Below, in pieces: positions 46,516 through 54,722 of a stretch of DNA of 64,000 bases. Numbering within the stretch: the first letter of the stretch is position 1; every line of letters starts with the position of its first letter. The notes under the pieces are model-generated. The model did not search any database and had not been told where the DNA came from. It was given only the letters and a program-made list of their open reading frames with translations. The stretch comes from Phycisphaerae bacterium. GTDB taxonomy: Bacteria > Planctomycetota > Phycisphaerae > SM23-33. The DNA is taken from positions 24,834 through 88,833 of the forward strand of contig DRGC01000076.1 of the NCBI GenBank assembly GCA_011050235.1, written 5' to 3'. The position numbers were made by a program, and so were the translations under genes.

Positions 46516-46664
46516 CTTGTGCTCTCTCCAGTCAGTTCGTCGTCAGCGCGATTCCCTGTCTTGACCCGCCCGGGCCGGCCTTGGGCACGGTGCGAGCAGA
46601 TCGGCCGCCCGCCCAGCGGACGCCACCCCAGCCGACCGTACCGCCCCGGTCGGGGAAACGCACC

Positions 46665-46692
46665 AATATACTCTGCTTGCGCACCCGAGCAA
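46665..46692 (-). promoter_or_regulatory. Candidate promoter of the EF-G-like gene
   Basis: On the minus strand TTGCTC (complement of 46687-46692), 16 nt, then TATATT (complement of 46665-46670), about 150 nt upstream of the start. Confidence 0.45.
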
Positions 46693-46710
46693 GGGAAAAA
46701 AGAGCGGCTC

Positions 46711-46762
46711 AGGCCCCCGGGGGCCTGAATTGCGGATTGCCGATTGCGGATTGCGGATTGAA
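46711..46762 (+). repeat. 16-bp palindrome followed by heptamer GATTGCG array
   Basis: AGGCCCCCGGGGGCCT (46711-46726) is a perfect palindrome. It is followed by AATTGCG, GATTGCC, GATTGCG, GATTGCG, GATTGAA (46728-46762), the same 7-mer array as at 15532-15566. The rest of the gap 46516-46942 shows only the promoter of the EF-G-like gene. Confidence 0.85.
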
Positions 46763-46942
46763 CGGCTCCGCCACGCCGTTTAGGCCCCAAAGGGCCGTCA
46801 TTCACCCCCATATGATCGTCCGAATCACGGCCCTTGAGACTGGGTTTCCCGGCCCGGGCGTTCAACTCGGAGCATGCAAGCCGGGGCAGGTTAAGGTCCT
46901 ATCGTCAATGAAGGGCATTGGATCATCTGGAAGTCGCTGAGT

Positions 46943-49900
46943 TCATGGCAGCAGGGACTCGTGCGGGTTAGGCCACACAATGTTCGCGCTCGGCAGCGCT
47001 CTTCGCAACTGCCCAGCTCCTCTGGCAGTGACGTTCGTGTCCGATAGATCGACTTTCTGCAAGCTTGTCAGGCCCTTCAGATGCGCCAGGCCCGCATTCG
47101 TGATCTTCGTGTCGTAGAGGAAGAGCTGCTCCAAGCCCTTCAGGCTTTTCAAGGAGGCGAGGTCATCGTCTGTGATCTTCGTGTAGGCCAGGTTCAGCCA
47201 CTTCAGGCTCTTGAGGTTCCCCATGTATGCCAGCCCCATATTGCCGACGCCTGTGGCGTTCAGGTCGAGCCACGCCAGGTGTGGCATGGCCGCCAGGTGG
47301 GCGAGGCTGGCGTCGGTGATGCTCGTGCCGCTGATGTCGAGTTCCTTCAGGCTCGTCAGGCCTTTCAGGTGGGCTGCGCCGGCATCTGTGATTCTCGTGA
47401 GACTGACGTCGAGCCACTCCAAGTGTGTCATGCCCGCCAGGTGGACCAAGCCCGCGTCCGTGATCTTCGTCGCGCTGATGTCGAGCTCTTTCAAGTCGGT
47501 CAAGCCTTGCAGATGGGCCAGTCCGGCGTCGGTGATGTTCGTGCTGCGGAGGTCGAGCCGCTTCAGGCCCGTCAGGCGGCTCAGATGGGCTATCCCCGCG
47601 TCGGTGATGCCTTCGCAATTGGGGAGGAGGAGCGTCCGCAAGCCTGTTAGGGCTTTGAGGTGGACGAGCCCGGCGTCGGTGATCTTCGAATGGCTGAGGT
47701 CCAGCCACTGCAAGTGCTTCAGGCCCTTCAGGTGGGCCAGGTCATCATCCGTCGCGCGGGACAGCCACAGCCCCGGGATGCGCTGCGATCGAAGCTCCCG
47801 CCTGAGCTTGGTCATGTCCACGCGGCCGCGCGGTATCACAAACCAAGGCCGACCTTCGGGCAGTTCGATGGGCGTCACAGACGGCGTGACACCGATCGTA
47901 TCCGTCACAGCCCAGCTCTTCCCATAACCCTTCGCTATAGCAACAGAGACGCTCAGCGGCAGCTGGGAGTTGAACGTCCGGCTGACGGGCCGATCGGCCG
48001 GGGCTCCGGCTGAGGGTGTGACGTCGGGGGCAGTCTGCCACATGGCCCGGATCGTGTCGATCTGCTGGGGGTGCAGATCCACCGTGCCGTCTGCGTGCAA
48101 CGTCACCTGCAGGCCATTCCAGTGTGATGCGGAACTCTTGTACCCAAGCCCGCCAATCTTCGTGAGAAGAACATGGGCCGACGCGAACTTGTCCGGGCTG
48201 GCCAGGGCTTGTCGCAGTGCAGGCGCAGCCCGGTCGCCGAGGCCCAGCAACCGTGTGGCCACATCTCCTTTGATGGTCGGCTGAAGACCGACGTACGTGC
48301 CGTCCCACACAACGTCCGAATTCCTGAGTTCGGCCACGAGGGCGAGCGGATCGTCGCCGTCGATGGTGACGTCCTCCCCATCTGCGGGCCTCTTGTCGTA
48401 CTCCTCCTTGTTTCGGTCGACCTCGCTGCGGGAACCATGCCCCCACTCGTTCGATCCGAGGTGCTGGAGCTGCTTCCCCTGGTCCCATACCTGGAAGCGG
48501 AGCCTTTTTCCGCCAATCTCTTCGTCGGCCTTTACGGCCAATTCAATTTCAAACTGGTGTCCGATCCGCACGTTCTGTTCCGAATCCAGGTATTCACGCT
48601 GAAGCGACTTGATGCGTACGACATAAGGGAAGGCAAGGACATCAGCCATCACTTCCGGCGACCTGAGAAGGGCACCAATGTCTGTGGCGGCAGCGAAGTC
48701 GTCATCTGACAGGAGATCGGCGTGTAGCCGGCCTGGTTCGGACGTTTGCCAATCGCTGTCGGGAATCGAGAACGTCAGGTCCTCGCCGCCGGTGTGCAAT
48801 GTGATGTTGTACTTCCGCTGACGAAGGTCTTCCTTGATAACCTTGATCGCCTCGGAATGATCGGCCTCGGGAACGGTCACGGCATAAGCACGGGAGCCAC
48901 CGAGGCCGCAATCGATCCCACGAGCGCTCAGCAATGACCGGAGATGCGTGTGAGTGATTCGATCGAGCCCGCCGACGGTCGCAACGAATCTCCAGCCGTC
49001 CATTCGTCCCGGCCGCAACGTGGGCGCGGGAACAGACATCGGCGTCTCGGTGTCCGTGCCAGCCGGACGCTCCGGCGCCTCGATCAGCGGCACTGGGACC
49101 TCCGAATAGCTGTCTTCCTCTATGGTGATCGTCAGTACATTTGAGACATCGTTTTCGATCTTCACGGCAATCTCATGCTCGCCGATGGTCAGGACCTCGT
49201 CTCCAATTCCATAGTCTGACAATGTCAGACCTGTTCCAAAGTAGCCGCCGTCGGGAAGGATTACGCCTGGCCCGTTCCAATCCCCAATGTGTTCGGGAAG
49301 CCGTGTGAACTCCTCTCCGTCCAGCAGGACAGAGGCCGACCAGTAGGTCAAAGGTGCAGCGATTTCTTGCGGTGTCAGGTTCTGGATGGTGATGCCGAAC
49401 GTGATGCTCTCGCCAGTTCTGAACGTGGTCCGTTCAGACTCAATCTTGATCTCTACCTTTGACAGAACTTGCTCTACGATCGCCAGTGTGCCTGTCTGGC
49501 CGGAATCGCCGGGGATGTGTTTCAGTGTCACCACGTAGCTTCCCGCGTTCTCGAAGACGAACGGCTCGGACACCCCCACTTGGTGGACCTCGAACCAGCA
49601 GGACAGGCCGGTTGGAATCTCGGTGAACCGATACCGGCCTTCCATACCCGTCGGCCCGCCGACGGCCAGGACATTGGTCGCCGGCCAGGTCTGCTCGCCC
49701 ATAAGCCGGAGCCGAATGTCAACGGCCGGCTGGCCCTGCTCGTCGACGAGCAGAACGTCGACGCTGGCGGCCGGCATATTGGCTTCATACCAATCTCTTA
49801 CCGTGTTGGAGGGGAACAGATCTTCATCTGGGTAGATTTTCGTCCCCGAAAACTCCATGAAACACCGCAGAAGGAAGAACTTGTTGTTGCCGTCGACAGC

Positions 49901-51595
49901 GTGCTGCCCGGCCTCAAATTCACTCGGACTGATCAGTGAATGGCTCTGCCGGAAGTTCCTCTGGTAGAAATCGTCGTACTTCATCAACTGCGCGCACACC
50001 AATCGCTGATACAGCGCTTCATCAGACTCCTTGAGCCTCAACACGTCCTCGTAGACATCATCCGGCAACTTCTCGAGGTGTGGTATATCTCGGCCGGGCA
50101 TCGTCACCTCAAATGAGCCAACGTAAGCTAAGAACGTTGTTCCGGCTTCATCATGGTCGCCCGCAGCAGCCTGTGGTATCAAGGCCTCCAGTGTCGCCTC
50201 AATGTCGTCGATAACCCACTCGCGCACGCCCCAATCATCCATCAGGATGAGGTCCGACCCATGGACCTGGAAGGTCCTCTCTTCAATATGCAGATACTTC
50301 CGCGTGTCCATGCTCATCGCCACACCCCGCTCAGCCCGGTCCGGTCCTTCGTTGAGGCGATGGAGGATGCGATCTGCCAATGGTCCCTCGACCGTGACCG
50401 TTTTCTCTGCAGCGAGATTCTCGTATCGAACAGGCGTATTCGGGGGAATCTCCAGTGTCTCCTCAGACTGTATGCACGCCAGGGGGATGATGATGCCGAC
50501 GGCCAGGGCGGCGGCGATCAGGATGGCTCTGCGTCTGGTCGCGCGGCGGATTCGCGCGGGGTTCAAAATGGCTCGGACGCGGCCTTCGAGTTTGGCGGGG
50601 CGGACCATGGCGATGGAGCTGTGGACGGCCAAGCGACCGGCCTGCAGGCCTGAGGATATCTCCACCAGGTGCTCGGCGTAGTCGGACGGGCGGTTGCCGG
50701 CGGCCAGGACCAGATCGTCGCAGGCCCGTTCGCCTTCGCTTCCGATGCGCTTGGCCGCCAGCCAAGCCAGTGGATTGAACCAATAGGCCCCGCACGCCAG
50801 TTGCGTGATGATCTTGACCAGGCAGTCCCATCGCTTGACGTGGGCCAGTTCGTGCAGCAGGACGATTTGACGGCGCTGGGCCGACCAATCGGTTGCCTCG
50901 GCCGGCAACAGCAACCTCACTCGGAAGACGCCCCAGACCATGGGCATGGTGCAACGGTCGCTCCGCAGAAGCGTGACGCGGCGGCCGACCCCCAGTTGCT
51001 CGGACGTCTGCTTCAGCAGCGCCGACCACGCATCGGTGAGGGCGTGTGCCCCTCGCCTCAGTCGCCACAGGCTCACGCGCCCCAGCACCATCGGCGCCAG
51101 GCACACAGCCACGCCAATCGCCCAGATGGCCAGCACCCACGTCATGATCGTCCCGGCTGGCGGAGCTGACATCTCTTGCGGCGCGGCCGGTATGGTCGGT
51201 GATGCGGCATTGTGAACGACGGGCGCAGCCGACGTGTGCCCTGACGCCGAGGGCTCGGTCACCGCGGGGATCAGCGGCGGAGATTGCGGCTGTTGAGACG
51301 CCGTTACCTGTGGGGCAGGCTCAGGGGTCGGAGGGGGCGCGGCCTGGCGCCAGCTCGGCAACACCTGCCAGCCTGGTAGGGCGGCAGAGACGACCGGTAG
51401 GATCAACAGGGCCGCCATCGCCACGACCCATACTAACTGCCGCTCGGCTGCGGATATCTTCCGCATCAGCAGCGTCACCACGCCGGCTATTGTCAAGATG
51501 GCCAGGCCCTTGACCGACGCGTCCAACAGCAGCATCAGCCAATCGCCTGTGACTCCCGCCGGTATCGCCAAACTCAGGATGCCCGTCATCGTCAT
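46943..51595 (-). CDS. Giant M56 (BlaR1-like) sensor protease fused to leucine-rich repeats
   Basis: This is a 1550-residue protein. The N-terminal M56 module has four predicted helices (about 22-44, 52-72, 150-171 and 357-375) and the cytoplasmic zinc protease motif HELAH (248-252), with a third ligand candidate in GERACDD (Glu289). After the last helix lies about 900 residues of extracytoplasmic sequence, including a carboxypeptidase-regulatory-like stretch (VDVLLVDEQGQPAVDIRLRL) and an Ig-like stretch (SITFGITIQNLTPQEIAAPL). The C-terminus (about 1290-1540) is roughly ten 24-residue LRRs such as LTDLKELDISATKITDAGL. It overlaps the BlaI repressor gene by 4 nt. In BlaR1/MecR1 the sensor domain is a penicillin-binding fold; here it is replaced, so the signal is unknown. 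Confidence 0.88.
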   Translation of the reverse strand: MTMTGILSLAIPAGVTGDWLMLLLDASVKGLAILTIAGVVTLLMRKISAAERQLVWVVAMAALLILPVVSAALPGWQVLPSWRQAAPPPTPEPAPQVTASQQPQSPPLIPAVTEPSASGHTSAAPVVHNAASPTIPAAPQEMSAPPAGTIMTWVLAIWAIGVAVCLAPMVLGRVSLWRLRRGAHALTDAWSALLKQTSEQLGVGRRVTLLRSDRCTMPMVWGVFRVRLLLPAEATDWSAQRRQIVLLHELAHVKRWDCLVKIITQLACGAYWFNPLAWLAAKRIGSEGERACDDLVLAAGNRPSDYAEHLVEISSGLQAGRLAVHSSIAMVRPAKLEGRVRAILNPARIRRATRRRAILIAAALAVGIIIPLACIQSEETLEIPPNTPVRYENLAAEKTVTVEGPLADRILHRLNEGPDRAERGVAMSMDTRKYLHIEERTFQVHGSDLILMDDWGVREWVIDDIEATLEALIPQAAAGDHDEAGTTFLAYVGSFEVTMPGRDIPHLEKLPDDVYEDVLRLKESDEALYQRLVCAQLMKYDDFYQRNFRQSHSLISPSEFEAGQHAVDGNNKFFLLRCFMEFSGTKIYPDEDLFPSNTVRDWYEANMPAASVDVLLVDEQGQPAVDIRLRLMGEQTWPATNVLAVGGPTGMEGRYRFTEIPTGLSCWFEVHQVGVSEPFVFENAGSYVVTLKHIPGDSGQTGTLAIVEQVLSKVEIKIESERTTFRTGESITFGITIQNLTPQEIAAPLTYWSASVLLDGEEFTRLPEHIGDWNGPGVILPDGGYFGTGLTLSDYGIGDEVLTIGEHEIAVKIENDVSNVLTITIEEDSYSEVPVPLIEAPERPAGTDTETPMSVPAPTLRPGRMDGWRFVATVGGLDRITHTHLRSLLSARGIDCGLGGSRAYAVTVPEADHSEAIKVIKEDLRQRKYNITLHTGGEDLTFSIPDSDWQTSEPGRLHADLLSDDDFAAATDIGALLRSPEVMADVLAFPYVVRIKSLQREYLDSEQNVRIGHQFEIELAVKADEEIGGKRLRFQVWDQGKQLQHLGSNEWGHGSRSEVDRNKEEYDKRPADGEDVTIDGDDPLALVAELRNSDVVWDGTYVGLQPTIKGDVATRLLGLGDRAAPALRQALASPDKFASAHVLLTKIGGLGYKSSASHWNGLQVTLHADGTVDLHPQQIDTIRAMWQTAPDVTPSAGAPADRPVSRTFNSQLPLSVSVAIAKGYGKSWAVTDTIGVTPSVTPIELPEGRPWFVIPRGRVDMTKLRRELRSQRIPGLWLSRATDDDLAHLKGLKHLQWLDLSHSKITDAGLVHLKALTGLRTLLLPNCEGITDAGIAHLSRLTGLKRLDLRSTNITDAGLAHLQGLTDLKELDISATKITDAGLVHLAGMTHLEWLDVSLTRITDAGAAHLKGLTSLKELDISGTSITDASLAHLAAMPHLAWLDLNATGVGNMGLAYMGNLKSLKWLNLAYTKITDDDLASLKSLKGLEQLFLYDTKITNAGLAHLKGLTSLQKVDLSDTNVTARGAGQLRRALPSANIVWPNPHESLLP

Positions 51596-51981
51596 GATGA
51601 TTTCTCCTGTTCCTTGGCTTGACGGATGAGGTCAGCAAGACGCCGCCGCTGCTGCTCGGTGAGCTTCGCGCCGGGATCGGACAAATGGGCCGCCACGGCC
51701 TGCTCGAGCGAGCCGTCGAAGAACGTGCTGATCACCCGCTGCAACGCCGAACGCCCAGCGCGCTTCCGCGCTTTGGTCGGCCGGTAGACGTACTCCCGGC
51801 CGCTCTTGAAGTGCTTGAGGTGACCCTTGTCTTCAAGGATTCCCATCAGTGTGCGGACGGACGTGCGCGTCGGGGCATCCACCATGGCGTCAACGACCTC
51901 ACTGACGGTCGCCTGACCCAACGGAAAGATGATGTCCATGATCTGCCGTTCGCGCCGAGATAGATCCGAATGCTTGTCCAT
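51592..51981 (-). CDS. BlaI/MecI/CopY-family repressor
   Basis: This is a 129-residue winged-helix repressor. LSRRERQIMDIIFPLGQATV leads into the HTH EVVDAMVDAPTRTSVRTLMG. The wing is GHLKHFKSGREYVYRPTKAR, and the C-terminal dimerisation helices follow (ALQRVISTFFDGSLEQAVAA). BlaI proteins are inactivated by cleavage triggered by their M56 partner, which overlaps this gene by 4 nt. I prefer ATG 51981, which has AAGGA 5 nt upstream, over ATG 51987. An inverted repeat over its -10 element is the likely operator, giving autoregulation. Confidence 0.93.
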   Translation of the reverse strand: MDKHSDLSRRERQIMDIIFPLGQATVSEVVDAMVDAPTRTSVRTLMGILEDKGHLKHFKSGREYVYRPTKARKRAGRSALQRVISTFFDGSLEQAVAAHLSDPGAKLTEQQRRRLADLIRQAKEQEKSS

Positions 51982-52023
51982 CGTCATCCTTTCTCCGCAG
52001 TCAGAAGCGTCGACCCGTTGAAC

Positions 52024-52058
52024 GGCTAAATTATTAGCCCCACGACGGCGAGAGTCAA
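52024..52058 (-). promoter_or_regulatory. BlaI promoter with overlapping operator
   Basis: On the minus strand TTGACT (complement of 52053-52058), 16 nt, then TAATAA (complement of 52031-52036). The inverted repeat GGCTAA-ATTA-TTAGCC at 52024-52039 covers the -10. Position and symmetry fit a repressor site about 43 nt upstream of the blaI-like start codon. Confidence 0.7.
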
Positions 52059-52085
52059 GCAGAAAAGGTTAAAAACTTCGCCTAC

Positions 52086-52122
52086 CAGTTCCCAAGCAGG
52101 GGGTCGTCGGTTCGAATTCGAT
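52086..52122 (+). other. tRNA-Gly(CCC)-like 3'-half fragment
   Basis: The segment carries a TTCCCAA anticodon-loop-like string, a AGCAG 3' anticodon half and GTCGG-TTCGAAT-TCGAT, which can form a T-arm with two G-U pairs. The 5' half and acceptor stem are not recognisable, so it is not a functional tRNA. It may be a decayed tRNA end or an old integration scar. Confidence 0.35.
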
Positions 52123-52141
52123 TTGAGACCATGTGGCCCGG

Positions 52142-52240
52142 TTACTTGCGTTTGATGTAGCAGATGACTTGTTGGTCGATGGTGTTGGCGTAGAGGTGGA
52201 GGGGGCCGGGAAGGTGCAGGTCGGCCGGGGCGGTCGCTGC
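52142..52240 (-). other. In-frame coding-like extension beyond the TAG stop of the neighbour
   Basis: Directly after the TAG at 52241-52243 the same minus-strand frame continues for 32 codons, ending at TAA 52142-52144. It reads ADLHLPGPLHLYANTIDQ then QVICYIKRK, with GC-rich third positions like genuine genes here. It could be a read-through tail, a C-terminal piece of an eroded gene, or chance. Confidence 0.4.
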
Positions 52241-53386
52241 CTACGCCAGGCTGGCCAGGTCTACGCCGAAGGCTGGGCCCGCCAGGGCGGCCAATGCGTC
52301 GGTTTCGCCGGCGAAGTGCATGGTCTGGTGCAGGTGCGTGATGAACTCACGCGGGCCCAGCTTGGCGGCCGGGCTGGAGGTCTCGATCTCGTAGAACGGG
52401 CCCAACTGCCCGGCCCCGGGGGCGGCTTCGCCGTCATTGTAGCTGTTGACCACGTCGCCGGCGAAGGGGTTATCCTGCACCTCCCACAGGCTGTTGACAT
52501 AGGCCCAGCCGCTCGCCTCGGCCGGCAGGTTGAACGTCACCACCGTCAGGACGCCGGCATCGGGATCGAAACTGCCCAGGGCGTTTTTCGCGCGGGCGGG
52601 CGAGACGCCGATCTTGCTGCGGAACCGCCCGTCACAGGCGAACAGCAGGTGGCCGTCGCCGATGCGGCATCGCTCGGGCGGCAGGGGGCCGAAGTAGTCT
52701 GTCGTGGCCGCCGGCCCGAGACGGGCGTCGTCGCCGGTGACGAACGGGACGATGACCTTCCCGCGGGGGAGGGGCTTGTACTGGCCCAGGATCCAGATGC
52801 TCACAAGCCCCGTGTCGGTCGACCAGGCCGGGCCCGCGTTGGTCAGCACGTTGACGGATTCAAAGCCCACCATCGACACGTCGCCGAGGGGCGCGCCGAC
52901 AAGCTGGGCGGCCTTGGTGCGGTCGATGAGGTTAACCGTCCGCGATACGTCACAGGCGAACGTCGCCCCGCTATAGTTGGCTACGTCGAAGCGGCGCTGC
53001 ATCGCAACGGAGGTGTCGTTCTGTGCGGCGATTTCGTACGCGCCGCTGTTGAATCCGGCCGGCGTCTTCCAGTGGTCCAGGTCGAACGGCTCGCCGTCGG
53101 TGAAGAACAGGCCGAACTGCCCGGCCTCCGGGCCCAGCCAGAAACGGTCCTCGCCGCCGTAGTTGTTGAACGTCTCATCCTCAGCTCCGGCGGCGATGAC
53201 CTCGGCGTTCAACCAGCCGAAGCTCGCCCCATCCTGCCCGGCCAGCGTGGATGTCATCACGCGGCCCTGAAAGGCGGGGGCCACCGTCACGCGGGCGCCG
53301 GCGTCGCCGACCAGTTCGACGGTGTCGGTATTGTCGTTGAGCAGGTGGAGGTCCTGGGCGTAGGTGCTGTCTGTCTGGGCCGGCAT
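52241..53386 (-). CDS. Conserved hypothetical protein (DUF6786-like)
   Basis: This is a 381-residue soluble protein without signal peptide. It is beta-rich, with TVELVGDAGARVTVAPAFQG, the aromatic stretch GEDRFWLGPEAGQFGLFF, DLDHWKTPAGFN, VGFESVNVLTNAG and LGPFYEIETSSPAAKLGP. The pattern resembles a galactose-mutarotase-like beta-sandwich and, to my recollection, the DUF6786 family of planctomycetes and Bacteroidetes. Function unknown, perhaps carbohydrate-related. AAAGGAT lies 7 nt before ATG 53386; a longer frame to 53464 lacks such support. The frame continues after its TAG (see the adjacent entry). Confidence 0.7.
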   Translation of the reverse strand: MPAQTDSTYAQDLHLLNDNTDTVELVGDAGARVTVAPAFQGRVMTSTLAGQDGASFGWLNAEVIAAGAEDETFNNYGGEDRFWLGPEAGQFGLFFTDGEPFDLDHWKTPAGFNSGAYEIAAQNDTSVAMQRRFDVANYSGATFACDVSRTVNLIDRTKAAQLVGAPLGDVSMVGFESVNVLTNAGPAWSTDTGLVSIWILGQYKPLPRGKVIVPFVTGDDARLGPAATTDYFGPLPPERCRIGDGHLLFACDGRFRSKIGVSPARAKNALGSFDPDAGVLTVVTFNLPAEASGWAYVNSLWEVQDNPFAGDVVNSYNDGEAAPGAGQLGPFYEIETSSPAAKLGPREFITHLHQTMHFAGETDALAALAGPAFGVDLASLA

Positions 53387-53499
53387 CGAGTGATCCTTTC
53401 GTCCGGGGTTTCTCTGAGGGTGATGAACGACTATCATAGAACCATGCCCCGGCCATGCGAACAATGGTTTTTGCCGAGGCGTTTGTGGTAGGAGGCCGG

Positions 53500-54375
53500 A
53501 TGGTGAGACGACGCTGTCATGTTGGTGCGCTACTCGTTGTGGGGTTGCTCTGCGCGACGGCCCATGGATTGGAGATTGTGCCGACCTTCACCGGTGACGG
53601 CGAGTTGCAGTGGACCGAGCGAGAGAAGGCCGTCGTCCGCCAGGCCATCGCCGACTACGAACACGCGATCCTCGAAGACGTCACCATCAAGGTGGAGTTC
53701 AAGTTCTTCCGAGGGAAAGCGGAAGGCCAGGCGATGTGGTACACGGCGGGCACACCGCCGGACGGCTCGAAGGTGCGGCCCTGGACGAAGCAGCTCCGCC
53801 ACGGCGTGATCGTCCACGTGGCCGTCAGGAAGCGGCTGTGGTTCGACCCCACACCGAAGACGGACGACGACGTGCCCTCCCGCGCCTACGATGCCCTGAC
53901 GCTCTACCGCCATGAGCTTGGCCACATGATGGGTCATCGCGATTCATACTGTATTGACAACTGGGCCACGTCCAAGTGGTCGGACCCGTGGAAGGCCCGA
54001 ATCGACAAGCGCGGAATTTTCGATCCCGACGGCATGAAGGTGCCCATGTTTCCGGGAAGCTTCGGCCACACCCGCAAACGAGGCCTGATGTTCCCCGTCA
54101 TGATGCCGGGCCGGCGCTGGGACATCGACGAGACCGTGGCGATGCTGAAGCTGGCCTACGGTTACCGCACCCGCTCGGCCGGGCAGGTGGCTGTCTCGTC
54201 GGCCCTCTCACCGCTGCCCGGGCCTGTGGGAATCTCGGCCATCGGGCCCACAGGGATCCCAGCCATCATCGGCGCGTTGATCGGGTTGGGCGCGCTGGTT
54301 GGGGCGGCGCTGATTGCCCTGGCCAGAGAAACCAGGGGCGCGCTGGGGACGTGTTGCGGCCGCCGGACCGGATGA
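53500..54375 (+). CDS. Secreted metzincin-like metalloprotease with C-terminal helix
   Basis: This is a 291-residue protein. Residues 1-24 are a signal peptide (HVGALLVVGLLCATAHG). The zinc site reads HELGHMMGHRD (His138 to Asp148), i.e. HExxHxxGxxD with Asp in the third-ligand position, as in snapalysin-type metzincins, and GLMFPVMMPG downstream could be the Met-turn. A glycine/alanine-rich helix near the C-terminus (about 250-275) may anchor it. GGAGG lies just upstream of ATG 53500. Substrate unknown. PEP-CTERM features are not present. Confidence 0.75.
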   Translation: MVRRRCHVGALLVVGLLCATAHGLEIVPTFTGDGELQWTEREKAVVRQAIADYEHAILEDVTIKVEFKFFRGKAEGQAMWYTAGTPPDGSKVRPWTKQLRHGVIVHVAVRKRLWFDPTPKTDDDVPSRAYDALTLYRHELGHMMGHRDSYCIDNWATSKWSDPWKARIDKRGIFDPDGMKVPMFPGSFGHTRKRGLMFPVMMPGRRWDIDETVAMLKLAYGYRTRSAGQVAVSSALSPLPGPVGISAIGPTGIPAIIGALIGLGALVGAALIALARETRGALGTCCGRRTG

Positions 54376-54449
54376 TGAAAAGAATCCTACTGTTTTGTCA
54401 GGGACGGCTAGACCAGTTATGAGCCGACAGGCCACTGCGGCTGCATTTG

Positions 54450-54483
54450 CCTGGACCGGCGAGTAACCTGGACCGGCGAGTAA
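54450..54483 (+). repeat. 17-bp perfect tandem duplication
   Basis: CCTGGACCGGCGAGTAA is present twice head to tail. Apart from this and the candidate clpC promoter at 54617-54645, the 347-nt gap 54376-54722 shows nothing recognisable. Confidence 0.85.
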
Positions 54484-54616
54484 ATCGATGCGTAGTAATA
54501 TAAGTGGATGGCTACAATGATCTGACGCGGCCAAGTGTCTGTGAGGCAAAGGAGGGCCATGGGTTGATTAACTTATTGGCCTGGAATACCGATAGAAGGT
54601 AAGCGGGCTAGGTAAC

Positions 54617-54645
54617 TTGATCGCCCTGGATATGGCCCGTAGAAT
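54617..54645 (+). promoter_or_regulatory. Promoter of clpC
   Basis: TTGATC (54617-54622), 17 nt, then TAGAAT (54640-54645), about 78 nt before the clpC start. This is a good sigma70-type match. Confidence 0.55.
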
Positions 54646-54722
54646 GAATTAGGTAAGGCAGCTAACGACGGGCCGGCGCGTGTCGCCGGGCTGAAATCTG
54701 ACCATAAGTTACGAGATAATAA

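Noticed and set aside
52241..52243. TAG as a pyrrolysine codon
   Set aside because: No pylT or pylS is visible and the extension is short, so erosion or a chance frame is simpler.
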